This document shows, piece after piece, positions 9,213 through 20,500 of a stretch of 64,000 nt of DNA. Where the stretch lies: NCBI GenBank assembly GCA_950295325.1, contig OX485805.1:38797501-38861500 (forward strand), in the 5' to 3' direction. The notes below the pieces were generated by a model, which was not told the origin of the DNA, searched no databases, and saw nothing but the letters and a program-made list of their open reading frames with translations. Each line of letters begins with the position of its first letter. The stretch's first letter is position 1. This DNA is from Polytrichum commune (lineage: Eukaryota > Streptophyta > Polytrichopsida > Polytrichales > Polytrichaceae). The position numbers and the translations under genes are program-made.

Positions 9213-11230
9213 ATGAGTTGTTATTGGGAGGTTTGTAAACTTATGTGCTAATTTGTTTGGGGGTATGCTATTGTGTTGAGGGCAACTAAATTATGTGATA
9301 TTCTTACTTATTGATTTGATGTGCGTGAAATGATGGTAAGGGTTAGGGAGCTTACCTGTTACGCTGATTTTGTAGTCGGGTGTCGTTGTTGTAAGCTCTG
9401 CTCTAAGTGATTTGGTGCGGAATGGCCGGTGCATGTGCTTGGTGGAGGTGTGAAGTGTTTGGAGGAGTTGTGGCCCCTAGTGTTTACGGTGGTGAGGTGG
9501 GCTTGGCAGGATGAGTATGTTGACAGTGTGTTGCTCATTCTTTCAACCCGGTGTCATTGTCCAACTACAAGACAAGTCCCCAACTCTTTCAGTTTAGGAC
9601 TAGGGTTTGTACCGAATGGGCAACTCTTGTTGTCGAACAAACATGGGTATGCCTTGCTAACTTCCCTTTCCTAGAGTCAGTAAAATACGGAACAGAATCA
9701 CCCTCCACGTATATGACTTTCCCAGTCTTGGGTCACCGTAAATTGCTTTGGGCAGTGAGAGTATGCTTGATTGGTGTTGTGTCGTTGGGTCGATGTTGGG
9801 ACATAGAGTGCGATCAGTAGCGGCAGTCGGTGATGTAGTTAGTTTTGATGCAGCAGCTGGTCCAGACCTGCACCTACTTGAATGTAGTTGTCGAAAACTA
9901 AAGAAAACACGGGCAGTGGTGCAGTCAAAGGGCGTCGGTGCTTCTCGGTCAACCTGCATACAAGCTGTGCTTTGTATTTCGGGAACTGAACATGGCCGGT
10001 GCCTATCTCCAGTCTGCAACCTCTCCTTGTCTGTATCAGTTTCGCTTGGCTTTGCAGCACAGTGAGCTTTGAGCGTAGGGAGTGCAATCTACAAACAAGG
10101 CTACAACTACATTAGTGATGCACGGGTCCAGTCTTAGACTTGGCGATCTTCGATGGCCAAGTTGTCGACACCGAATTCTCAGTCGGCGGTGTTACCCTCG
10201 ATCTTCAAGGTGACGTGATTTCGATCAGCAGAAACAACGCCCTCTCTCTAAACGGTGATGTCACCTTGGTTCCGATCTGCAAACTGCTACTGCCGTATCT
10301 GCTACAGCCGAATCTGCAATATGTTGTGGGCGGGGTTGCTCATGCCCTGAACTGAGCAATCTTTACAAACTGGTTAGTTAGCTACTTTGATCGCTTCCAA
10401 CCTCACTGATACTACGACCAGATCTGTAGTTGCTTCGACCAGATCTATAAGCTGCTACGTTCAGTTTTACTGAGCACTCCGACTTCCACAATCAGATTTT
10501 ACACACTATGCCGACTAAACGACCACGTGAGCCCTTGCTTAGGGTGTTGCGATCTGCGACAACAGAGGAGTGACTGCGGACTGGTCAGATCTGCACCCAA
10601 CCAAGATTGCGAACACTCTGATTTGTTAGCGATCACTCTAATCTGTCGAGGCCGATCTGCAAGCGCTCCCTCTGACGCTTGCTCCTGCAGCCACACACTC
10701 TGCAAGCACAATTGTGAACGTACACTTCGGAGTGCGCAAATGTACCACTGATATGTTGGGTCCAACCTCCGATCCGGTAGCTCTTCAGCCAATCCTGCAA
10801 ACGCTCACCGGCGAGCTGCAAGCGATCTATCGGTCAGGCGGATCGGAATCACCCTCTGCGCCTGCGACTCAATCGATGCTTACGTCGCCAGAGCTCCTCC
10901 GCCCTACCTCACGAAAAAATCAGAGCGTCGCTCTCACCATCCAGCCTCATCCAAGCCTCTCCACATATAATCACTTACATTTACGTGGCCTCACCAGAAG
11001 CCATGAGTTGCTTTCATCGCCCATAGACTTCTTCTTGATAAGAATACCAAGTCACTGGTTAGGAGAATTTTCAATTTATTTAAACTTTCATATTATTTTT
11101 AACCTAGGTATTTACAAATAGAAATCACATGTGAAACCAACAATAATTGATGGAGAATCGAAAGTTGCTAGCATAAGAATTTGACTTTAATGCAAGCAAA
11201 GTCCATCAGTTGAGAATGTGAGATCCACTA
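9213..11230. other. region with no recognised gene
   Basis: Upstream flank of the LINE followed by about 1.6 kb of higher-GC sequence (9400-11030) with many short open frames on both strands and none with a recognisable domain. Repeated GATCTGC/AGATCT words are frequent between 10380 and 10820, giving a loosely repetitive look. It may be remnants of an old element. Confidence 0.5.
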
Positions 11231-11451
11231 CTCTAATATGTGCAATTAGGTTGTCTTTGCATATGTTGCTTCTTTATGCACAAAAATTATCTTGGGTCAA
11301 AATCATATTACAAAAACATATAATTGTGTTTATATTATATAGTAACCATAATCTTAAAAATAAAGTGTTTATTAAATGTGGCAATAAGTGTTCTAAATAG
11401 TGTGGAATGTCAATGAATTAGCATGGGGAAACATCATTGCACATTTGAGTG
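11231..11451. mobile_element. TA-flanked MITE, family 2, diverged copy C
   Basis: Left end CTCTAATATGTGCAATTAGG, and the right end reads CACTCAAATGTGCAATGATG on the opposite strand. TA flanks both sides. The interior shares the TTGCA...CTTTA...AAAATCA...ACAAAAA order with the copies at 20273 and 20916. About 221 bp. Confidence 0.6.
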
Positions 11452-12517
11452 TAGAGATCTTGTTTGTGTGTTGTGTGGGACCTATTGCTAAAGAGCTATA
11501 CACAACACCATCACATACGAATTACAACTAGGTTCATTTTGAACTCTTTGTGAGATTATTATTATAAGAAGTTGCTTGAAGTTCACTGCACTTTATCTAA
11601 TTTAGTGTGACATTAAAATTGGTGTGTTATGTTAGTTAGGGTGGCCTTCATAACTTGTCACATGTCACTTGGCTTTCACCATGTGATAACTAGACCATTT
11701 ACACAAACTGATGATGAGTGTGGACCTCATTGCATCAGATGTACACTTGACTTAATGTATATTTATATAAAAATGACAAGTAAATGTGGAAGAAACATCT
11801 ATGAACATGGAATAAAAATTATTTTTAGAAAATTCAAGTACAACAAAAACTATTTTATAACCTAATTAATATTATTAATAAAGTAGTAGAGTATGGAAGA
11901 ATTTTTTATAGCTATAGTTTAGAATTTAGTTAAGAAAATCCCAATGAAGACACTCATGGAAGACATTAAAGGTGATTTGATAATATCTAAATGTCTCATG
12001 AAAGTTTGATTAGGGTGGAAAATGTTCATTTTAGGTTATAAAGTTATAAACTAATCATTATGAAGGTTATTTCTTAACAAAGGCTCAAGGGTCTTTTGGA
12101 CGACAATACATGTGTTTGTGACTGTCACTCATACTCATTCTATTCACCTGGACAATAATGTGGTAATGAGTTCGGTTTATTTGGGACCTTGTGTGGTGCA
12201 CATTCATAGGCACAACCTTTTCTTAATTATTTAGTATCCTATTTGAGTCTCTTTACCAAAGCTAAGGGCTCTTTGGAATAATCAATTTTCTCTTGTTTAT
12301 TAATTGATTACCTTTTATTTATTAATTTATATTGTCATACATAATTCAGAGTTTCCAAGCACCAATAATTTGAGCCTGGCCAAACCACATATCAAGGTCA
12401 AAAGCGCATAGTATGGTTGTCTGATTTATCCTTTATGTCGTTGATTGAATGATTCATAGTTAACAATTACAATTGAAATTAGACTAATAATACCATCCAA
12501 CAACACTTACTTGGTTA
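11452..12517. other. AT-rich spacer, no gene seen
   Basis: Short open frames only and no domain or structured repeat recognised. Stop codons are frequent in all frames. Confidence 0.5.
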
Positions 12518-12536
12518 CTCATGTGTGAAGTGGCCC
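12518..12536. mobile_element. solo right end of a GGGCCACTTCACAC-type MITE
   Basis: The 19 bases TCATGTGTGAAGTGGCCC plus T match, with one change, the right terminus of the MITE at 49748-50251. They abut directly the TTA target site of the next MITE (12540). No matching left terminus was found upstream, so it is a truncated copy. Confidence 0.55.
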
Positions 12537-12539
12537 TTA

Positions 12540-13124
12540 GGGCTGGTTTACACCATGGATCATGAAGTCACACCATAGAATATGGCCTTGTTCATGGTCG
12601 TCCGACATCATGGTCCAACTTCCATGGTCCGATTTCTTGAAAAAAAAATTTACAATGCCTTTGGGCCCCTCACTAGGTATAAACCAAATATGCACCAAGA
12701 GGAATGACCATGCACCAAAAAGTGAATGCGTTTTTTTTTTAATATATGCCCAAAAAAGGAGTTTGAAGGGAGAGAAAAAAAAATTCAAGTTTCACCATTC
12801 TCTTGTCTTCTCTTGACTTCATTTTCTCTTCCCAAAAAAAAAAATTTCATTAAAATTTTATTATAACAACATTCCTCTGTCATGGGCCCTTGCCTTTTTC
12901 TACTAGAGCACCTCTTTTGCCTCTCCCACCAAAAACCCGTTAGACCATGTAAGTGGATATTGAAGGCTTTAAAACATGTTTTTTGGGGGACTTCGAACTT
13001 CGTGATCACTCTGACATTTTTTCCTTGGTGTAAAGCGAAATGATCATGAGACGAGTTCAACAGCCAATCACATAATTTATAGGGCCTTGGGACGACTTCA
13101 TGGTCCATCCTGTAAACAGCCCCC
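12540..13124. mobile_element. PIF/Harbinger (Tourist-like) MITE, 585 bp
   Basis: Terminal inverted repeats: left GGGCTGGTTTACACCATGGA, right (opposite strand) GGGGCTGTTTACAGGATGGA, both continuing into CATGAAGTC. It is flanked by TTA on each side (12537-12539, 13125-13127), the 3-bp target preference of PIF/Harbinger elements. It holds A-rich and T-rich tracts but no transposase. Confidence 0.8.
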
Positions 13125-13210
13125 TTAATATAAGCTTCCTCAATGGTTGAGTTTGCTACATGATGGCTGAAGATGCTTATCTTTATCAGGATACCCCTCC
13201 CCCAAAACCT

Positions 13211-13255
13211 CGTTCGTTCGTTCGTTCGTTCTGGAAGGAAGGAAGGAAGGAAGGA
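13211..13255. repeat. adjacent (TTCG)n and (GAAG)n microsatellites
   Basis: About four units of TTCG run directly into about five units of GGAA/GAAG, some 440 nt upstream of the start codon of the S66 peptidase gene, probably in its promoter or 5' leader. Confidence 0.8.
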
Positions 13256-13693
13256 AAACGTCCGCCGTTTCGAAGAGACTCAACGATCGTCTGAAATGGT
13301 CCCCCAACACGACTACATCGACAGCAGCGGGAATTCACACTCTACCGATTCACTTTTCAAATTCCACGCCTATTCTGGAGGACAATTACGTTTCGGCTCT
13401 CGTCATTTCTAGATTGCATTCCTCCAATCCTCAATCTGCCTCAATAATTCATGTAAGTTATCACACAGAGATGGATCCGCCTTTATTTCTCACGATTTAT
13501 CGATTTGTTACGATTTTTGTTTCAAGAAATCCGTTGCAGCGAGAGGAAGAATTTACTTCTCGGTCAAGTTACTATGAGGAGCCGCATTTCAACAAGCTTG
13601 TAGCCTGCGACGAGGCTGTGGCACTGTGAGCGTTGTTTCGATTCATACACATAGGAGAAACGGCGCTTTCATTGTATTTTCCAGGAGAGCGAG

Positions 13694-16477
13694 ATGGATT
13701 CTTCGGCAACTGTGGCGCCGCCGGTGAAGATCGGTGACCGAGTGGCGATCGTGGCGCCTGCTGGCCCTGTTTCCTTGGATTTTCTTGAAGCTGGCGTCGC
13801 TATTCTGGAATCCTGGCGAGTAACATAACCTATAGGAGAGTCGTGATGTACATAGATTTATTACAAATGTTTGTTGGATTAGATATGAAGTTCCTACTAA
13901 TTTCCTGCCCTTGTGTCGCTTGGGAGTGCACTCGGGTCTTTGCGGATGAGGTCTACGTTGTACTATTCCCACTCAAAAATGTAGGCAGTGCAGACTCCAA
14001 GTATTTGATATGGAGTCTTAGTAATTTGCAGGAGACGTCGCGATGAGCTACATCCGATTGGCTTTATTACTTTAGACTTAGTGAGAGACATATTTTGTGC
14101 CCTTCGGTCTGCGCTATATCCTCTATGCACACAATGAATCATATGTTATATACTCATTGAAGTGGATTTACTACAGAGAGCTCTGGAACCTTCTGATAAT
14201 TTAGAGTGTCTTTGGAAGAAGCAATTTTCAATCCTCCTTAGAAATGAAATTTATCCTCTTGCTCGAATGGAAATCATCGATTGAGAAAATTCACACATGT
14301 CCATTGAGCCAATCCACCATTTCTGAATGCGATTCCTTGTCTACGCTGAGCAAATTTTCAATCTAAAGAGATGAGTCTTGTGTTGTTTATGATTCCAAAG
14401 CTGTTTGGGAGCAGAGTATCTTCTCTCGCAGTATTCTCATTTTAAAGTTATTGTGTTCGGTTGCACAGGGGTTTGGTGCCAGTAGTACACCAGCAAGTGT
14501 GGTCAAAGCAAGGCTACCTTGCCGGTTCTGATGAGGATCGAGCTGAAGCTCTAGTGGAAGTTTTTGACAATCCCGCTCTGGCAGCAGTTATTTGCGCGAA
14601 AGGTGGATATGGATGTACGAGATTATTGAATATTCTGCCACCTCACAAGCTTGGTCCGCATAATCTTCTCAAACGCTTCTTTGGATTCTCCGACATCACT
14701 GCCCTCCACAGGTCCATGATGCTGCCTGTTCACTGCAATATCGAAGTGCTTTAATCCTTGTCTAGCCTTTTATAAGCTCTTGTGCGTCATCCATAACCTA
14801 ATCATCGTACAGTCATATAAGCATTTTAATATCAGGAAGTAAATTGTTTCCATAGCTTTGATGGAAACTCGAGTCCTATCATTTACCGTGGAAAGCCTTT
14901 AGGCATTCATTAACTTGGAGCTTCTCCAACTTGAAGCTGGCTTCCTTGTGCTTGTGCACATTTCTTACTTCCTCTCATAACGTTACATCTATGTTTCCAA
15001 CATGAGTTCCACTGGTCGCCGTTTTTCTGTGAGCTGAAATTGAGAATGCGCCATATTGAGGTAGACATTGATACGTGGCAGTTTGATGAGAGCAGTTGTA
15101 CCAAAGTATGTGAGCTTCCATGCACCCATGCCTGCGACTGATTTTTTTGTAGACGGCACGAAGTTGAGTAAAGAGTCGCTTCATCGGGCTTTGTTCGCTC
15201 CGACCCTTGAAGCCGCTTGCCCGCCTTTGAAGGTAATCACAAGAAAGAATTAGTTGTAGGGCACTTGGCAATTTTGAATATGACCTCCTAGGCGCGGTGG
15301 GACATATGTGCATATTAGGCTGGTGTCTAGGTTGGTGTCCGTGAAACTGCTGTCAAAAAAGAGGATGACAAATAATCCGCCCCTTGTAACCAATTCGTGT
15401 TATTGATGTTGTGATGGACCTTGGACCCCTTTTTGAAGATTGCTTATCCATATGTTTAAGTTGGATATTGGTCTGGCAATTAGGGACGATGCTTGCAGAT
15501 GGGAAAGGCCAAGAAAACTGCTGGAGTAGTGCGTGGCCGGCTGATTGGGGGGAACATGACTGTCTTCACTAGTCTACTTGGAACCTCTTGGCAGGAGAAT
15601 CTGAGTGGTTGCGTTCTTCTTCTGGAAGATGGTATGTGTTCTGTCTCTTATCTCGAATGCAACATAGGACAAGATAGGGAAATTCTGGAGGATTTCTCAC
15701 GTTGAATGTTTTGGTCAACTCTGTGGTTACATGCAGTGATATTGGATGTACTTTATGGGCATCACTGGAACCGCCTTGGCATTAATTACAGGTGGTTGGC
15801 ATATCTTGCGCGCAGTCAATGAAGTGGCATATCATGTTGATCGTATGTTCACCCACTTGAGATCTGCATCTGGTGACCAACTTCACAAGCTAGAGGCTCT
15901 TGTTCTAGGGGATTTTGATCGTGCTCTTCAAGACGTGGTTAAGAATGGTACGTCCATACTCAGCTTTCTTCACGCTCCAGCTCTTTTAGCTTCTGTAAAA
16001 GGAAGCTATAATTGGTTAGAAGTTGAGGGATTTGACCTGCATATCGAGTCAACTTTGTTAGAGAAGACAGTTGTTGTCAATTATCTCAACATCCATAGTA
16101 TGCAGGTGGTGTTAGTATACTTTTTATGAGGATGAAGGGACGAGAGCATGTGGGCACATGGTGTAAGTATATTGACATTTGTTGTCAAATGAGCAAGTGG
16201 ATTAAGTATACTGATAGAGTGCACCTGTGCGTTGTTTGCAGAGTATTTTGATAAGATCGAGAAAGAGGACGTGGAGAAAAAGTTTTGGTTAGAACAATTG
16301 CAACTACCCCCGGATCTTCCAGTTCTGTCCGGCCTTCCAATAGGTCATATTATGGACAACAGAGTACTCCCGCTTGGTGCCCTTGTGGACGTGAATTTGA
16401 AGAAATGTGAATTGAGTGTAGGTGCTCCTATGGGTGAAGACCCGACCAAGAAGAGCAGTATGTGGCCATGCTTTTAG
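13694..16477 (+). CDS. LD-carboxypeptidase (peptidase family S66), six exons
   Basis: Predicted 338 aa from exons 13694-13815, 14469-14711, 15082-15232, 15499-15631, 15816-15947 and 16242-16477, all joining in frame. It starts MDSSATVAPPVKIGDRVAIVAPAG, the usual S66 opening. Motifs: GYLAGSDEDRA (about 56-66), KGGYG (85-89), GFSDITALH with nucleophile Ser about 115, HAPM (135-138), GGN (189-191), LLLEDV with catalytic Glu about 215, and GLPIGH with His about 296. Ser, Glu and His occur in the order of the bacterial LdcA triad, and length matches (about 300-340 aa). Bacterial members trim the terminal D-Ala from murein tetrapeptides; the plant substrate is unknown. No clear transit peptide is seen, so it is likely cytosolic. 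Intron 1 appears to be GC-AG (GCGAGT donor). The last exon could splice further, but its stop gives a normal length. Confidence 0.85.
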
Positions 16478-17594
16478 TACACACTAAGGAGTCCCCTATC
16501 ATCGAGTCATGGCTGAGTGACCTATATGTCGAAGTCAATAATGTGATATGTTCGGCATCTATGTGTAGGGGATAATGCAAAACTGTAGCCTTACCTATTC
16601 GGCATCTATGCACAGTGTAGGGGATAGTGCATTTACCTTATCGAGCTCAAGCTGCTGTTTGTTGCGGCCTATGAACTTTCTTAAGTAGCTCTGACCAATA
16701 ATGTTAAGCAAAAGTCTGGTGGCTTCCTCTTCCCTGTTATGTGATTGATGAACATTCGAATATCGATAAACATTGTGTATTTGATTCTGTATCTTATCAT
16801 CAGGGAGGCTATTGCTATCAAGAGACACTGGAAGACTGAAGGACATCAAATATGCAGTAAGTACACTAGGGGCTAATATCACCCACGAAGTCCCCATCCA
16901 GATTCTATTGTGTGGATGATGTACATTATTCAGGAAGAAAAAGAGAAACAGACAGCCAAAGCAACCTCCGTGTGAGCAGATTCTACTCAAGTTTAACACT
17001 AGGTTGGGCCTCTCTACCACTGGTCCACAGAAAGGCCTGTTGACTATAACACCCCTAAAGGGCATGCACGGTGTGCAGCAAATACTCACTCCCGTCTGGC
17101 CGATCTCTCTACACCTCTAATGTCTTGAAGTACCCACGTCTTAGCTTTTGTGAAATTTTATAAATAAAAAGGCCTTCCTGTTGTCTTTTAGCGACGAAAT
17201 TACATACAGAAAGTCTAAAAAGCATGGTACATGTTGAAATCTATTTTTACTCTGCCGCTGTTGATATTCACAATATCGATGAATCTACGTTGGATTGATC
17301 CTGATTCCTGAGGGCACTCAGAAAAGCAGCCTTGTTAACATGAGACTGAGTCACGTGCTGTGTCTTTATTGCTTTTTCAAGAGGAGTTACGCAAGGAAGA
17401 CGTCATCCTGAAAATCCTGATGTATCGTCCTGACAATCCTGAGATATTATCCGAGGTTGTTCAGGTTGTTCCTCAGAAATTTGCATGCTCAGTCTAGATT
17501 TTGGAATTGAAAAGACGAACGTGTGAGAGACCTCAAATTTGGTGGAGATTTGGCGATTTTAAGTTTTAGAGGTTCGAGGAAGTGAGCATTGGGC
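16478..17594. other. intergenic spacer between the S66 peptidase and the FAD monooxygenase
   Basis: Presumed 3' UTR of the peptidase and promoter of the monooxygenase. A short direct repeat is visible: TTCGGCATCTATG followed by GTAGGGGATA at about 16551-16575 and again at 16600-16627. No gene seen. Confidence 0.5.
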
Positions 17595-20500
17595 ATGGCG
17601 ATGGAGGTGGAGATTGCAATAGTGGGAGGCGGACTCGGAGGCTTAGCGTTGGCAGTAGGCTTACAAGAGAGGGGAATTCAGGCGCACGTATTTGAGAGAG
17701 CGCCCAGGCTCCGCAAGCACTCTGGGACCTCCATCAGCATAGCAAAGAATGGTACGTTCGACGTCCACAACCTGGAAATATCACATAAGTCTCTCTCTCC
17801 CCCCCCAGCTCATTCCATTGGCACATGGTTGGCGCTTTCAGTACTTTGACTCAACTTCGTGTCCTCGATTCACCGTAATGCACGCCACTATAAATACTGT
17901 TCTATTAGTACTGTTACCTGAAATTTTATATTCAAGTTATTACATATGAAATGTAGAGATGCCAATTGTTGAAGATAAGAACTACTCAACAAGTTTACAT
18001 TTCCTTAGGTTGGGTACCCCTGATGCGATTGTGCCATGTGCATTCAATCGCTTGACCTACGGGATAATGGCCACACATTCCGTGTCTGTAAGTTTGTAAT
18101 TTGCACTCTATCGTGGTGAATTCTAGGCATACGAGCATTGGAAGGGATCAAACCTGGGCTGAGCTCGAAGATGCAAAGAGAGGATGGTGGAGTTACTACA
18201 ATTAGACGCGTCACTCGACGCCAAGGTCAGCCGGAGAGGGTGACTATCAATCCACAGACTCCAGGAGACATGTTTACGATTCCGTGGAAGCTGGCACAGC
18301 AGATGCTCATGGAGGAATTAGAGGACCCCACCGTGGTTCACTATAGACACACGTTTGTGGACTACGTTCCTTTTGAGGTAAACGTCAAGTGCTTCCATTA
18401 GAGTATGGATTGTCCCTATACCATCAATGGTCTATAGTAGAAGGCACCTGATTTCCGGCACTTTAAGCAAGTGAGCATAGATGCGGATTTTGGATCAACA
18501 TGAAATCAAGTGTATTTGAAAGACAAAGAGATGAGGAATCCAAATCTACAAAATACACTACGTTTGAATCCATAGTGAATATATTATAAATTTTTGAAGT
18601 TGAGATGTCACATACATGCCTCTAAATCCATCACCCTCAAGATTCTGAATATGCCAGTGGTATTACAGGCTGATTGGGTTGTTTCTACTTGTAAGTAACT
18701 TAAGCTTGGAGTAGGGTACTACAAAGAGTTGAAAGACCATCCATTAGTTTCTTGCTGCAGAATTAGAAATTTCTTCTCTAAGAACATTCATTTGTGAACA
18801 CCGAAGAATATGCCAAATTGCAGAAAGTATAATTTCAAGGGTACCCACAAGTGGTGATGGCCTATTGCTGGGCAACAATATCAATGTTAACCTTTTTCTG
18901 AGTAGCTCTGAACTAGCGGAGAAACAACAGTGAGCATTGCTGCAGCTGGTATTCTTAGAAATGCAAACGCTATTACACCGTTTATGGTATTTAGTGTCAA
19001 GTACACTATTTGTGAAGGGCCTAAACTAGATGCCTAGAGGTCTCAAAGGGTCATGTCTGCTATTGCCAACATGATACTATTCATCAACACAAGTAACTTT
19101 TTAAAGTGAAAAATCATTTACATCATGATATTTAGCATAGCACATTGGGATACTTGAGATGATAGTTTTGTGTTTTAGTATGCAAGGGACAAATATTATT
19201 GAGCATACAATGTGTTATGTTTTTGCAATTGTCATGTGTTTACACTTTCGTATGCAAAAGGAAGATATTCTTGAGCATACTAATGTCACATGTCATTTGT
19301 GTAACATAGGCATATACCTCATAACACTATTGAACATACTCATGCCAAGATATTAGTAAGCACACTTGAATGACTAGTGTTATGACAAATGACAAATGGT
19401 GAAGCTGTTGATCATTAGTGTAATATAGCATAGGCCTCAAATAGGGCAAGACACTATTACGCATCTGACACTGATTACCATAAACAGTGTAGTTCTTGAC
19501 CTCAGGTTGTTGTCCTAACCTTCAAAGAATTTTTTTAACTTATGAACTGGTGGCCTTGTAGGGAGGGGTGGAGGCACACTTTGAAGTGCAAGAGGAGCAA
19601 GGGGATGGTGGCGCCAGTAGCATTGGAAAGAGAGTAGTAAAAGCAAAACTGTTAGTGGGTGCTGATGGTGTATGGTCCCAAGTACGCAAATTAGTTGTGG
19701 GCGATGAGCCTCGAGATCTTTCTATGATCACTTGGAACGCAATTGTTCGTACCGACACGATAAGGTTATCTTCAACCCTAACTCTCGCTACTGATCGAAC
19801 ACTCACTGGATATCAGAACAGCCATAGTCATGAGCAGACATATTAATATCACAGTTGGAACATGACCTGGTGTATGCAGGTCACTTAATTTGCACGAGAG
19901 GAATGAGATAAAGTTCACTGATTATGTGGACAAGCTGCTCACCATTTTCGAACTTGATTGTGGTAAGAATACAGGAGTCCCATTTACGCACAGCATGGAA
20001 TGGAGTACTTCATAGCTAGGGCAAGTTTCTCCTGACCCTTGAGTGCAGAACTGAGCTATAGCCTTCTGCCTGAAGGCTATGAAGGCCATGTACCAGGCAA
20101 GGAGGGGTGATCTATAATATGTATTCTGTACATAGTTGTTGAGCCGCGGGGAGAAAGTTCACCATCTTCTCACCTTGTGCTGGCATTTATTGTTGAAGTA
20201 GCTGGATGTGAGATATCATGGTTCCTCTTCACAATATTATACAAGAGGACCCCAGATAGGTATCGGAAGGTACACTGATATGTGCAATTAGGTTGACCTC
20301 GAGAGAAGGTTGACGCTTTACACGTGCAAATTACCTTGCGTCAAAACCAGATCACAAAAACTCATAACTTTGTTTATTCGTATAGCCATGACAGAAAAAC
20401 ATGTTACCTGTGATTCGTTACTGTGGTATAATATATTCAAAAGATTGCAGAATGTCAATAAAATAGAGTGGGTCAACCTAATTGCATATACCATTGTAGA

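Noticed and set aside
9429-11121. Several overlapping open frames in the 9.4-11.1 kb high-GC region
   Set aside because: No domain, frames on both strands about equal, no splice structure that joins them.
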